A DNA stretch of 64,000 bases from Cryptomeria japonica (GCF_030272615.1 NC_081412.1:546476202-546540201); one strand, 5' to 3'; positions 1 through 11,625 are shown, counted from the first letter of the stretch. The notes: generated by a model from the letters alone, not told the origin. Numbers and translations: made by a program.

Positions 1-446
1 ATCAAAGGTGGAAAAGGGATATGAATGTAGATAAAGCGAATGAGGGATAATGGAGGATGAAGGATAATGGAGGAAGAAGGATAATAGATGGATGTACATG
101 GATGGAACTTGCCCCTAGTGTAAAGTGCAAAAGGATAATGGATTATGCATGACTCCTGTTTGCTAGGTTTTCATCATGGTACTTGCCCAAGGCGCCACAA
201 GAAGTGGTTTTCACACAAGGACAAATTTATTTCTCTTTACTTTTTTTATTTTATTTTTTATTTTTAGTTTTTCATCATTTTTTTTTCTTTTGGAAGATAA
301 TGGAGGCATGATAGGGGATGGAAGAAGGACCCCAATGTCTCACTACTTTGGATGGTACCCTTAGAATATGAGTTGCAATAGACCATGGCTATGAAGGTAT
401 GCTCAAAGACGTTGGCAAGATAATGAAATGAAACTAGGGCAAGGAT
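1..446 (-). other. 3' untranslated part of the left gypsy element
   Basis: This stretch lies downstream of the gag-like stop codon on the minus strand. It is purine-rich on the plus strand near 1-140 (repeated ggataatgga-like words) and T-rich near 236-292. No convincing ORF, polypurine tract or LTR start is visible, so the 3' LTR is presumed to lie to the left of the window. Confidence 0.4.
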
Positions 447-2782
447 TTATGCAAAGGATTGGATAAGAGGGATGGAAGGGTGAAAAAGAGGTGTTGGATA
501 ATGGATGGGATGTTGGAAGAATTGTGTATGGGTAGATTGAAATGCTGGAAAGATCAACATTGGCATACGCCTTGAGGGATGGTGGACATATGGAAGAGAA
601 TTGAATCTTAGATTTTGAGATTTGGATGGAGGAAAGGTTATAGATTTTGGGGCATAATAACCCAAAATATATGAAGGAGGTGATGGAGGAATAGACTTGG
701 AAGGTTTGGATGGAGGAACAACTATTTTGGATGCCAATTTTGATTTTTCTTTAGACTGTTGTGCTTCAAGTAGCCGCTTAGGGATCCACATGGCTTTTGA
801 TTTTTGATTCTTTTGTAGTTCCTTGGAGTGCATTTCTTGTACAAGTGCCTTAGGAACCCATATAAATTTTGACTTTTCTTCTTTCTTTGTGGGCCTTTGT
901 GGTGTTTTGTATTTTTCTTTTTCTTTTTGGATCATATTTTTCTTTGTTTTGACATGTCGATTAGATGGGACATGTTGATCCTTGAATACATGTGGATTAC
1001 TTGACTTATGACTTTTATGCTTGGCATCCAAATTGCTTGGAGAAGGAAAAGAATGTATGAATGGATAGGAATGATATGGAGGTATTTTAGATGGATGGAA
1101 GGTACTCAAAGATGTGTGCCTTTGTTGATCCCGCATAAGGGATGGAAGGATATAAGGACCTAGACTGGATGGAAGGTGTGAAGGAGAAGGCATGTATTTG
1201 GATTTAATTGGAGAAATGTAGGATTTATGAGAGATACCAACATCTTGAGAAATTTCCCTAAGCTCATGACCTTTAACATTTTCTTTAATAGCAGGGGGTT
1301 CTAATATACCTCGTTCATGAATGTCTAACCCTTTTTTTTGATAATGCATGCTTTGAAAGATATTTTTAACAAAAGGTTTCTTCTTACTTTTGATGCTAGA
1401 GGCAAGTTAATTTTGAGGTGGAGGTGTCTTGCAAGGAATAATAGGATCGTGAGAGGGATTTATAGGCATGATGGATCCTTGAGCTGAACATGAAGGATTA
1501 TGACAAGGAGATGAAGGGATACTTTGATCTTGACATGGAAGAGGACCATTGGATAGAGTAGGAAGGGTGTTTGACTCTTCATTTTGAATAGGACCATTTG
1601 AAAAGGTGGAAGAGGCATCATGATCTTGCTTAGGAAGGATGCTTTGCTCTTGAGATGGAAGGGGATCTTCTTGGAAGAAATGGAAAGGTATAATGGGATC
1701 ATCATGCAATTCTAGTGAAATAGGATTTATTTCAATCATTAGATGGGATTGAGGAGTTTTGGTGTCTTGATCTTGATTTATGATAGGACTTGTTTCTTCA
1801 TTTTTTTGATTATCCTCTTGACATGGAGTCACTTCTAAGGAATGGATAGGATTTTGTATAGGCATAGGGGATTCTTGGAAGGTCTCCATATTTTGGCATA
1901 ATGGGGAAGCATTTTGACTGGGACTCTCTGGAGTGGGTACATTTGGAATTGAAGTGTATGATGGTATAGGATCTGGGATTTTTAAATCTTTAGAGGAACT
2001 TGTATCAATATTGACATTAATTTGGATTTCCATAGGAGATAGCCCTTGAAGGTCAACATGGGAAGTTTCATTGTTTGAAGGAGATGGTATGGATTGTTGC
2101 TGAGAAGTTTTAGAAAATGAAGCCATCATAGAAGGGATGGAGGCCACATGTGGAGCCTTGCTAGACATAGGTTCATGATTTTGATTATGCTTAGAAGTAG
2201 TTCCTTCTTTTTCTTTAGGTGAGTCATTAGGATCTTCAATTTCAATGACACCATCATCAAGGAGATCTTGAATCTTATGTTTTAATTCCATACACATTGA
2301 AGTCTTATGTTTGTTATGCCTATGATATACATAATAACTACTCAAGACTGCACATCCCCATGTGTTCTTTTTAGGAGATATGATAAGATTGTTCTTAATA
2401 AGCTCTTCCAAAGCTAACTTAATAGATTGCCCCAAAGGTGTAAACTATCTATTTAGGGAATATATATCTTTTTGTCTTGGTGAAGGTGTCTCATGAGCTT
2501 GTTTGAGATTTGGCTTTTGATTGTCAATCATTTGTTGGTATTTGCTTGTCAAATCACATAATCATTTTAGCACTTCTTGAAGTTTCTAACACTTCATATC
2601 ATAAATTTGTTTTTCAAATCAAGTCATCGATCTATTTTGTTGGATTTCCATGTCATATATTTCTTTCTTTATATCTTGAAGCATTTGAGCATAGGTAGCC
2701 ATGGGAATTGGAGCTAAGGTATTCAGGAGATTCTTCCTTTTTTCAAAAAAAATAGAAGAGCTTTTGTTTTGAATAGGCATTT
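447..2782 (-). pseudogene. gag-like ORF of the left gypsy element, about 778 codons with five internal stops
   Basis: Reading from an ATG at 2782 to the stop at 447, one frame stays open apart from five stops (TGA, TAG, TGA and TAG upstream of about 2435, and a TAA near 1407). All five can come from CGA, TGG, CAG or CAA by C-to-T type changes. The N-terminal third is charged and coiled-coil-like and lacks the usual capsid domain. Then comes a short H-x4-H-x4-C segment (HRHNKHKTSMC) preceded by Tyr where relatives have Cys, followed by a long Ser/Pro/Gln/Asn-rich tail. The tail has degenerate QDQS/QEQS repeats and two copies of a W-(V/I)-P-K motif. It resembles the matching part of element B (FTPL...H...C...DLID), so a structural gag role is likely; the tail's function is unknown. 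Confidence 0.6.
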
Positions 2783-5312
2783 TTAACCGATAGGACCATA
2801 AGCGAGATGTGTTGCAGAAGTCAAGTTCAAATTGTAGCTAGTAGTTCATTTAATGTAGTGATTGAGAGAAGTAACTGAAGATCTGGTCTGGTTTCAGGAA
2901 TGATCTATCCTATGTAAGACGTTATCTAAGTTAACTTAGGTTTGATAAGATCTTTGTTTGAACTGGCTTAAAGATGATCGACAAAATCATGCAACGCAAC
3001 TGCAGAGGTACACTATCAAGGTTGTTTATGCTTAGGAGGATGATAACCAGTTTTAGGCTTGTTGTAGACTATTTTGGACAGGTTTGACTGTTCTGGACTG
3101 GCAAAATCAGAGACTTGTACGACTATATTTCTAAGACCATATGATAGTATAATAGGTTTAGGACCTCGACAGTTCTGTTTCGTACGAGTTGTTGCCTAGT
3201 ACCATATGACAAATGGGTAGGTCCTGAATGACAAATTATTCTGTTTAGGTTTGTCTCATATGACACGAGATTTATCTTTAAGCGACAGACTGTTGGGTTT
3301 TGTACAACAGAGGATTGAGCTTAGGACGACAAATTAGCAGACTCGTATGACATAGAATATGGTGCAGGATGATAAATTACCAAGCTTGTACAACTATTCA
3401 CATAACAAAGACAAAAATTCTAAGTTTTTTCAATGGCTGATTATGACAACTGAGTATGACCAATTCTGAGATGGACTGATTTTTGACTAGGATAGACTAG
3501 TTTGTGACACAGACAGAGTTTTGATCACTGAGTTTATTAATTTGTTTTCTCTAGTTTTAGTATTCCAATTTTAGTTTGAGGGATGAAAATGCAAAAAACA
3601 CGCAGAATGAATAGTAACTCCAATCACAACATGCAAACCCTATGGAAGTTGGCTTAGAGAAGAAAACCTTTGCTTGCTGACTTAGGTACACACCCAATAG
3701 CTAATCAGAATATGGCCACTGAGTCTCACACAATGGATTCTCAACACCGTATTAGTTGACTCCAAATGCTAATGGGGTCACAATATGGCAAGTGTTTTGG
3801 GAGAGTTACTATCTCTCTTGCACAAAGATTATCAACCTTTCGGAGTTGAATCGGGTAGCTTCTATCTTATAGTTCTTAGTCAGGAATTCCATTTGAAATT
3901 ACCCCTTGAATTCACACAAGCATGATGATGACAAGGTACCGAAATAAGTTGTAGTCATGTAAACATGATTGAGACCGCGAGGCCCTACACAATGCTCGAT
4001 ATGGGAGATCTCAAAGAGAAAACTCAAATAATCCCATCCTTTGAGACTTTAATCACCAGAGGCCTATTTATTACAGTGAGTTGGAATGCTCAGGTCCTAC
4101 TGTACTCACTTGGGTCATTCTCACAGGGTGATTACTTTTTCCCACTGTGACAGGCCCACTAAAGGTACACAAATCTTAAAACTTAGAAAAAAGCTTCGAG
4201 GGTCTAGATTTCTGATTGTCTGTAAAAGACAAGAGCATACTCTCCTACCTCTTAGATTTTTGTGAAAACACAAAAGACAGATTTGTTCATTAACCATATG
4301 GAAATTCAAGTACCTAAAAATAAATTTAAAGAATACATGATATTTGGTTGATTTTCTCTTTAGGCAACCTGCAAAAACAACGCATCAGTAGTCATGTTGT
4401 TTTTATTCTTTGACAAGCATATATTTGATTGATAAATTATTTGACAAGCATTCTACAAGAAACTAGTTAGGTTGTGAAAATATCAGGCAAACAGAAGACA
4501 ATTCAGGGTTAGCGTTAGTATCATCAAAATTTAATTCAAGAAAAACCCTGAAAAGTAATTTGTTTTTCAACAAATCCTAATCTATCTCCTCCAACCTACA
4601 AGAAGAAAAAGTTAGTGAAATATCAAATCTTTTGGTGGGCTTACACAAGCCTAATTTCAAATCTTGGTTACAAATTTTTCACTCCTGATGCTGAAATGCC
4701 CTGAAATTTGACTAAGTTTGAAATTTGGAGGATCCTCCAAAAACTAGATTTTGCATTATAACTCTTGGAGGTCCGAAACCACTCTCAAACATCCTGACAA
4801 TATATATGGAATATAAATTAAAGTATAAGAAAGAGAGAAGAGAAGAGGAAATATTTCTTATACTTAAATGTTATATTCCATATATATTGACCTTCCACAA
4901 GCCTTATTTTAAGAAAAATCCGAAACAAAAACTCTTTGTTTTTCACATGACAAAACAGTAACTTGTACGAGTATTCTCACCTGACCATACGACAATTCTC
5001 ACTAAACTGAATGAGTAAAACCAAAAAAAAAAATGACAAATCAGTTACTTATATGACAAAGGATTTCTGCTCGTACAACAAAGGATTTATTCTCGCATAA
5101 CAGAGGATTTATGCTTGTACGATAGAGGATTTCTTCTCGCACGACAGAGGATTTTTGCTCATACGACACATGCAGTTTGTCATTTTAGCCTATGAGAAAT
5201 GTCGTATGAGATGACACAGAGGCTGTACGACCAAAAATCTAAAAAGTCAAAAAACTTGAAAAATAACAAAAATAAAAAGTCAGTCTTTGGAGGCCGAAAA
5301 ATGTAGCCTTCT
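2783..5312 (-). other. Long 5' leader of the left gypsy element
   Basis: About 2.5 kb lies between the primer-binding site and the gag start. It is non-coding in all frames and contains many scattered copies of a tacgac/tatgaca word (3110-3400 and 4960-5220), including a regular 22-bp tandem array. The middle part (3600-4320) is less AT-rich and has no recognisable gene. Long leaders of this kind occur in some plant gypsy elements. Confidence 0.5.
5055..5164. repeat. 22-bp tandem repeat, five copies
   Basis: Five consecutive 22-bp units start at 5055, 5077, 5099, 5121 and 5143. The consensus is close to gacagaggattt followed by a variable base pair and ctcgtac, so each junction reads tacgac. 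Related single units occur near 3300-3345 in the same leader. No spacers separate the units, so this is a minisatellite and not a CRISPR array. Confidence 0.85.
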
Positions 5313-5330
5313 GCCCCACGGTGGGCACCA
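5313..5330 (-). other. Primer-binding site of the left gypsy element
   Basis: On the minus strand this reads TGGTGCCCACCGTGGGGC, four bases inside the LTR end. Plant gypsy elements often have TGGCGCCCACCGTGGGGC-type sites at this place; one base differs here. The position directly inside an LTR ending in CA supports the call. Confidence 0.75.
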
Positions 5331-5334
5331 GAAA

Positions 5335-6424
5335 TGTGTGTGTGAAAAGTGGAATAATAATCTATATCTGCAGGACATAACACTTCAATCAAGTCATTAC
5401 ATGCATGGTCAGACAGATGTAAACATGAATATGAAAACCATAGCAAATCGACCCATTGCCTTCTAAAAGATGCGAGTATAAGATTGCTCTCAAATTATAA
5501 GCAATACCAGTGACTAGACTACACCAAGATGAAGGATTTAATCTATATGAGCATGATGTTAGCTATATGGATGCAATATTGATCTAACAAGATTCAAGCA
5601 ATATTAGATTTAATCAATATGAAATAATTAATATGCAATATATCTCAATGAATCTAGAGCAAAAACAGTATAATAACGATATATTCTCTAGCCCCTTTTT
5701 GAATGAGAGATGAGCCTGAATTTATAAAAAATTCAGAAAGAAACCAACGGCTAAGATCAAATGATGATGAGCGATCAAGATTTTCCAAGAGGAAGCACAA
5801 TCCAGGTGAATTGATGTGATTGGATGCTTTTCTCAATTTTAAAGGAAATTAAACTAAAATTAAGATAAAATTAAAAAAAACTGATTTATTCTCTATTTCA
5901 TTCAATTTAAAGATTTAGTTGTTTTAATTGCTTTCTTTGAGATTATTTATCAATTTTTAATTTGTTTTTTTCAAGATTATCTTCAATTGATTTCTTTTCT
6001 CAATTTTTAATTCTTTGTTTTGGTCAATTAATTCTTTTTTTGATTTATTTCCTTTTTTGAAGATTTGTGCTCATAATTTCCAATTCCTTTTTCTTGATTT
6101 GTTTCCTTTTTTTGAAGATTTGTGCTCATGATTTCCAATTCCCCTTTTTGATGATTTAATGGCAAATTGATTTATTTAATTAAATATGCAAAAGATATTT
6201 AATTAAAATTAATAAGATAATTGTTTAAAATGATTTACTTGGAATGATCAATTAATTAAATAAATATTTAATTAATATTGAGTGATTGATTTGCCATGTG
6301 ACATTTGATGATTAAAGAATTAATTGTGTGCTCAAGATTGATTTAATTGCCTTTGGCTAGGACCTTGGTGATGTTGTCGAGATTAGGGGCTCATGGTTTA
6401 GATGACCATTTTTAGGGTATTACA
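5335..6424 (-). repeat. 5' LTR of the left gypsy element (about 1.09 kb)
   Basis: The minus strand starts TGTAATACCC and ends CACACACA next to the primer-binding site. The LTR is AT-rich and contains two adjacent copies of a roughly 54-bp segment (about 6038-6145, sharing gaagatttgtgctcat). The flank to the right (ttaat, 6425-6429) would be the target-site duplication, but its partner is outside the window. Confidence 0.7.
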
Positions 6425-6605
6425 TTAATCAAATGAATATTTGTTGCAACAAGAATGTTTGAATAATGAAGAATATGTCTATGTGTCTCAAAGTACTCAA
6501 ACAACCAGGCATTATAGTTTTTGATAGGGTACTTGCATTTTATAGAAGGATAAATTAATGCTAAAATCAATACAATGACTGATAAATAAATGAGTTTAAG
6601 AGGTC

Positions 6606-9340
6606 TCAATACAAATTGACACAACAATGGTACCTTTTAAGTAGTGTCCCTGTCACAACAACGGATCCTATTGGGTACTCAATACCCTCTCCATCAACCA
6701 CTGTAGAAGTCAATTTCTTTTTGGCCTCAATAAAATGACACAAAAAGTAATTTGTTTGTTCTTCATTATTCTCATCTGCAATAACTGCATATACATGACT
6801 TGCATTTAATAGAAGGATATAAGTTAATACCAAAATTGGCATAAGTTAATACTAATAAATTGAGCTTAAAATTGATGTTACCCAAGTAACAAATTGCAAC
6901 CCTTTACCTAGTTCAAGTATGTTTGATACATGGTCAAAATCCACTAATGTTTCAATCTGGTTCATTTGTAATGCTCTAGGAAGTTGATATGTATCTAGGG
7001 TTTGCAAAGGTCTACAAGACCATTGGTCAACCCACTCTTTTGATTCACATTCATCCCACACAAAATGCATACACGAAGAGCAAAAGCATGTAATTTGTCT
7101 AGTATAAATAACTAGTGATGTTGCATTTGAACTTCTAAATGAATGCATGTCACTTGACCATGTAAGTGTACAACAATCTAGATATTTTTCAATGTTAGAT
7201 TCACGTATTAACCAAAAATATCTAGATACCATAGACTTACTTGCATTACATGGTCCCATCATAGAGTTACACCATTGCACAATTGTTTCTACATCTTTTA
7301 ACATTGCACCACCTTCATACTTCAATTCCTCTCTGGTAAGAGCTCTTTTCACACATGCTCCCACACCATCATGCTCTCCCTTTCCATGCCCCACCTTAGT
7401 GAAATTCCAAAAATGTTTCACACCACCTGTCACATGCATCCTAGTCAACCAGTAGAACATCTTTGCTTGCATTCTTGAATTGTGCGGTTCAATTGTCGGA
7501 CCATATTAAGTGTTGGTTGTATCTTATATCTCTTTTCCTTAAACTATCATACAAGACTATAATGCATCCTTGCACAAACTCTGAGGAATGAGTACGATCA
7601 TTGCTTATATAGAAGTGATTATCATATAACCTTTATGTCCTCCTCAATGATATCATGTGCATGAATGAATGCTATGTGTAAAAAAAATATAACTTGTGTA
7701 GAGTGGTAATACATAGATTGTACTTTATTTTGTGGCTTTAGTGTATAATTCTCAGAAAAATCAATGAAAGAGGAAATAGTGCCAAGGGGGAAAGTGTCCT
7801 TACACAACTTGAATTGCTCATCTAACCACCTAGCTCTATGTGTGTGACCTATGTACTCATACACTAGTTTCTCTTGAAACATCTTCATAAAATCAGCTAT
7901 GCATATATCTCTTTTCACTAACTCACACCTCTTTAATTCTTTTCCATCTTTAACACCATATGTGACTGACTTGTATTTCCCAATAGAAACTAGTTCCTTA
8001 CCAATTTCATGTGTGGTATCCAGATGTAGGCATCTATGCAATTGTTGCAAACCACCACATGTAGGAAAAGATCCTCTCAAACACATCATCTACATAGTAC
8101 ACTTAAAATTAATTCTCTCGGTGACTTAGGAGGTGCTTGTAGACCACATTCCTAAAAAACATCGTTAGCATGCAAAGTACAACATATATAGTGATAAATA
8201 TCATAATGCATGGAAAATTCAACATGGACCCTAGAACAACATGTAGTACATGCATGATTAATCTTAACATAAAATGGTTTTGTCATCTCAAAAAATATTT
8301 GACTAATTTTAATTTGAGAAAAGATTTGAAGAAACCTTTAAAATTATGTTTGAGTCATATCTAAATAGTGTTTTGGATGTGGCTCACAATTTCTAATTCT
8401 AGTTCACCTTCTAACAACATCTCTTTGGTTGGGTGAAACCCTTGTGTTGTCATGCCAATATTTCTCAATTAACGTTCTTAGTGCATCAACAACAACCTTG
8501 TCCTAGCATGGGAGTCTACCTGAGAATGCCCAAAGAGAATTATTATTAGGATCCTCAATTTTCTCTCCTGTCTAAGGCATAGTATAATGTCGTTCTACTT
8601 ATCCTTAATGACTTGCTTGTTTTTCTTATTAAACAAGATTTTTTCATTTCCTTTCCCATTATGGTTGATGTGAAGACAAGATGAGTAACATTAGCATCTT
8701 TAGTGCATGATTTCGAACCAATGGCTTGGTATGCATCAGAAAGATTTCTCACAATGGTTATTTCACTATTATGTTTGGATGTTATTAACCCTTAAATTTT
8801 CATTGTCTCTCTAAATTTCAGATTTTTAATCATTTCAACAACTAATTGGAATATTCTACTTTGATTTAAGTTTTCAAAGTAGTTATTCCAAATTCTTATA
8901 ACCATTCATCTACAAGTTCTTTCAGAAATTTTATCATGCATTGGCTTCACAATATTTTCATCAATGCCTATTAGGAACTTTGGTTTTCTACGTATTATTC
9001 TAAGAGGTGTTAAGCTTGGTGCATGCTCTACATTTTCATTAGATGCATTATGTGCATTGATCACATCAAATTCAAATGATATATTTTCTTCAATTTCATT
9101 AACATGTGCATTCACTGAATCATTTTCAAATGGTGTATGTTCATTGCATTCATTAGGTCCATTCATCATATGCATTTGAATTGGTGTATGTTGATCATTT
9201 TGATTTGGTGCATTCATCATATCAATCTCAATTGTTGAATTTTCATCACTTTCATTAGGTGCATTAGATGGCATACCTTCATGTAATCTCCTCATATGCT
9301 CCCTTTGTCTTTCCTTTGTTTCCTCTCTTTGTTCATTCAT
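6606..9340 (-). pseudogene. Unclassified DDE-type transposase-like gene, decayed
   Basis: Minus-strand fragments line up in order as one protein: a repeat-bearing N-terminus (9340-8906), a short middle piece ending RISRTTLYYALDRRE (8752-8555), a block with DFSENY (8089-7622), a block with WSDN and QFKNA (about 7540), and a block with HGKGEHDGVG then VKRALTREEL (7472-6852). The fragments to 7622 share one frame; those from 7472 on are in another. Spacing of the two Asp motifs and the HGKG..DG.G..VKR block matches an RNase H-fold transposase family seen in uncharacterised eukaryotic proteins; this match is from memory. Stops interrupt it, one of them after WSDN. I saw no terminal inverted repeats or target-site duplications. 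Confidence 0.45.
8906..9340 (-). pseudogene. N-terminal exon-like ORF of the transposase-like gene, with 17-18 residue repeats
   Basis: This 144-codon ORF starts with a basic, arginine- and glutamate-rich helix. It then holds about five degenerate 17-18 residue repeats, each opening with NAPN, NGPN, NAHV or NAHN and carrying an acidic stretch and an FE.D or IEID core. It ends with RRKPKFLIG before a stop. It lies just upstream of the catalytic fragments in the same frame, so it probably belongs to the same decayed gene. The repeats look like a linker or interaction region; no function is known. Confidence 0.4.
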
Positions 9341-9376
9341 TCCTCTCTTGTTCTTTCAAATTTCCTACACATAACA

Positions 9377-9600
9377 TCACGATGACAATCCATAATCAAA
9401 AAGAAAAAAATAATAAATGATCATCATTTTGTTATAATCTAAAGTAACAATGATAAAATAACTTAAAAAAAAAAACAAAAAAATAAGACAAATAAATCAC
9501 GATCAAAGAAAAAAGATAACAAATGATCATCATTTTGTTATAATCTAAAGTAACAATTATAAAATAACTTCAAAAACAATCCAATATACGAGACAAATCA
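9377..9600. repeat. 106-bp tandem duplication, two copies
   Basis: The word aaatgatcatcattttgtta and about 35 following bases occur at 9415 and again at 9521. Both are preceded by a cacgat and an A-rich run. The copies differ by small indels. This A/T-rich stretch up to about 9740 holds no ORF of note. Confidence 0.65.
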
Positions 9601-9744
9601 ATCTTTTCAAAGCAAAATTGACAAAAAAAATTTGAGAACCTGACTAAAACTGTCCCATAAAATCATGTGCAATAGTAGTGGGGCCTTCAAACAACTTGCA
9701 ATGCTAGTTTTTAGGCCATTGGGACTAAAATATATTAATATTTT

Positions 9745-9868
9745 CCCATAACCTATATGGGTTATGGAGACCTAATGTGAACGTTGACAATTTTTTATAA
9801 CCCGTATGGGTTATGCAGATTTAGAATTTTTGGCCTTAGTTCTGCATAACTCGTATGGGTTATGCAGA
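9745..9868. repeat. Three near-palindromes of the AACCCGTATGGGTT type (left set)
   Basis: Imperfect inverted repeats lie at 9745-9766, 9797-9814 and 9841-9868. The last has perfect 10-base arms (TCTGCATAAC and GTTATGCAGA) around an eight-base centre. All share a core close to AACCCGTATGGGTT. A second set of three in the same orientation lies beyond the GA tract. Confidence 0.8.
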
Positions 9869-9889
9869 ATTAGGAACCAAATAGGAATT

Positions 9890-9957
9890 GGAGAGAGATA
9901 TATAGGGAGAGAGAGAGACGGAAAGAAAGAGAATGGAGAGAGGGTGAGAATATGATT

Positions 9958-10029
<72 letters not shown>

Positions 10030-10231
10030 GGATAAGGAGAGGGAGATTGGAGAGAGAGAGAGAGAGAGAGAGAGGTAAGAGAGAGAATAGAGGATACGAA
10101 GAGAGAGAGAGAGAGGGAGGCAGAGAGAGAGAATATGATAAGATAACAAGAGGGGGAGGGACAGGGAGGGTGAGAGAAAGAGAGAGTAGGGGTCGAGGGT
10201 GAAAATAGGATAGGATAACGCACGTGTGCAC

Positions 10232-10301
<70 letters not shown>

Positions 10302-10470
10302 GAGGAGGAGAGGGTGAGACATGAGGTAGAGAGAAGGAGAAGGAGAAAGGGCGAGAGACTCGATATAGAGAGAAGTGTGAGGGGGAGAGAGATAAGATAG
10401 AACTCAAAGGAGGATAATTAGGGCTCAGAATAGATAGAGATGATGATGGGAAAAGGAAGAGGAGAGAGAG
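9890..10470. repeat. GA-rich microsatellite block
   Basis: Almost pure GA dinucleotide runs occupy about 9964-10026 and 10233-10298, with shorter interrupted runs between and after them. Long apparent minus-strand ORFs here are only Ser/Leu dinucleotide translations and are not genes. Confidence 0.95.
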
Positions 10471-10499
10471 AGGAAAAGAAGAGAGACATGCATGTATAC

Positions 10500-10585
10500 A
10501 AACATATATACATGTATATATAACTATATATATATATACACATACATAAACACATATTATATATGTATGTCTATACATATGTGAT
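10500..10585. repeat. TA/CA-rich simple repeat
   Basis: Alternating tatata, catata and acatac words make a low-complexity stretch next to the GA block. Nothing else is visible in it. Confidence 0.8.
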
Positions 10586-10622
10586 AAAATGCTAGGTTTA
10601 CAAGCATACATTACTATGTCTT

Positions 10623-10740
10623 CATAACCCGTATGGGTTTTGTGAAACACAAAATAATGGTTTTAGTTCTACATAACCCGTATGGGTTATGTAGAATTGT
10701 GAATAGTACTTTTTGTTTTTCAAAACCCGTGTGGGCTTTG
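10623..10740. repeat. Three near-palindromes of the AACCCGTATGGGTT type (right set)
   Basis: Copies lie at 10623-10642, 10667-10696 and 10721-10740. The middle one has perfect 13-base arms (TTCTACATAACCC and GGGTTATGTAGAA) around GTAT. Flanking words around 10667 (ttttagttct) match those around 9841, so the two sets seem to be copies of one unit separated by the microsatellite. Confidence 0.8.
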
Positions 10741-10746
10741 GCTTGG

Positions 10747-11625
10747 TAAGAGGGTTTGAAAATGACCCTAAGGCTTGCAAGCCCACTTTCCCCCATTTTT
10801 GTCCCTTTACATGTTTTTTCATCTTCCAAAATGTTTTCTTGACTTCATCGTCATCAGGTTTACAAATGATCAAGTGGGTATCTCTAAAATTACCACCATA
10901 ATCTCACACGTCTTCTTAGTTTTCTGAACATATAATTTTTTCTAGTTTTGGACAACATTAGCATAGTAAACTTTAATTTTCTTTACCAGTGCCTTGACAG
11001 TCCTCACAGACATATGTCTACCATTTATTTAATAACTTTTGATATACTTGACCAAATTCAAAATAAATTACATATTATTGTTATACACTAGATTCTATAC
11101 ACTTTTAAAAAATAAGTTTGCATTTTCGATTATTTTGATGCAAATTATGCCCAATGCATGAACAGTTACTAAATTTTCAAGATGTCGTCACTCAACAAAA
11201 TCATTTAAAAAAAACTAAACAAAAAATTACAAAAAAATACATAACTTCTAGATCTCACTCTTACCTATCATCCTACCAAAGGGTTCTTCAAAATACCAAA
11301 TCTAACTATATATTTTGTGCAGCACATGAAAAACAACTATGTTATGTTTTTTTTTTTAAAAACAGGAACATTTTTTTGTGTGCAAGAGGTTTGACCCTCT
11401 TAATCTTATCCAATTTTTAAAAACTTTAGTAGTTTAGAAACTAGATTCAGAGTAGTACAATTCTTATTCTTTTCCCAACTTCTAGTTTTGAGTGCATGAC
11501 CTTCAAATATCTCTTTAAAGTTTAGGTTTACCTATTTTCAAAAAAAAAAAGAAAAAAAAAAGAAAAAAGAAAAAAGTGGCCAATTACACCCCACTTTTTG
11601 TTCACCATCTTGGTGCACTTACCCA
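10747..11625. other. Non-coding AT-rich stretch
   Basis: No gene is recognised. An A-rich run (about 11538-11577, broken by single g residues) lies shortly before the truncated LTR of copia element A. ORFs in this stretch are short and compositionally biased. Confidence 0.5.

Larger units (their letters stand above)
1..6424 (-). mobile_element. Ty3/gypsy LTR element, 5' half, gag-only in window
   Basis: The element reads leftward. It has an LTR at 5335-6424, a primer-binding site at 5313-5330, a long leader and a gag-like ORF ending at 447. The LTR begins TGTAATACCC and ends CACACACA on the minus strand. No protease, reverse transcriptase or integrase follows the gag ORF before the window edge, so either pol lies beyond position 1 or the element never had it. 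The 3' LTR and left target-site duplication are outside the window. The PBS type and the H-x4-H-x4-C gag motif resemble plant Tat/Ogre-type gypsy elements; that lineage call is an inference. Confidence 0.75.

Noticed and set aside
176-364. 62-codon plus-strand ORF with a Phe-rich middle
   Set aside because: It is produced by a T-rich tract in untranslated retroelement sequence.
3965-4309. Overlapping ORFs of 61-62 codons on both strands
   Set aside because: Short, biased, no motifs, and inside the leader of the left gypsy element.
5055-5164. Regular short repeats that could suggest a CRISPR array
   Set aside because: Units follow one another without spacers and lie in the leader of a plant retroelement.
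9870-10650. Long minus-strand ORFs rich in Ser and Leu (up to 207 codons)
   Set aside because: They are translations of the GA/CT dinucleotide tract in several frames at once.
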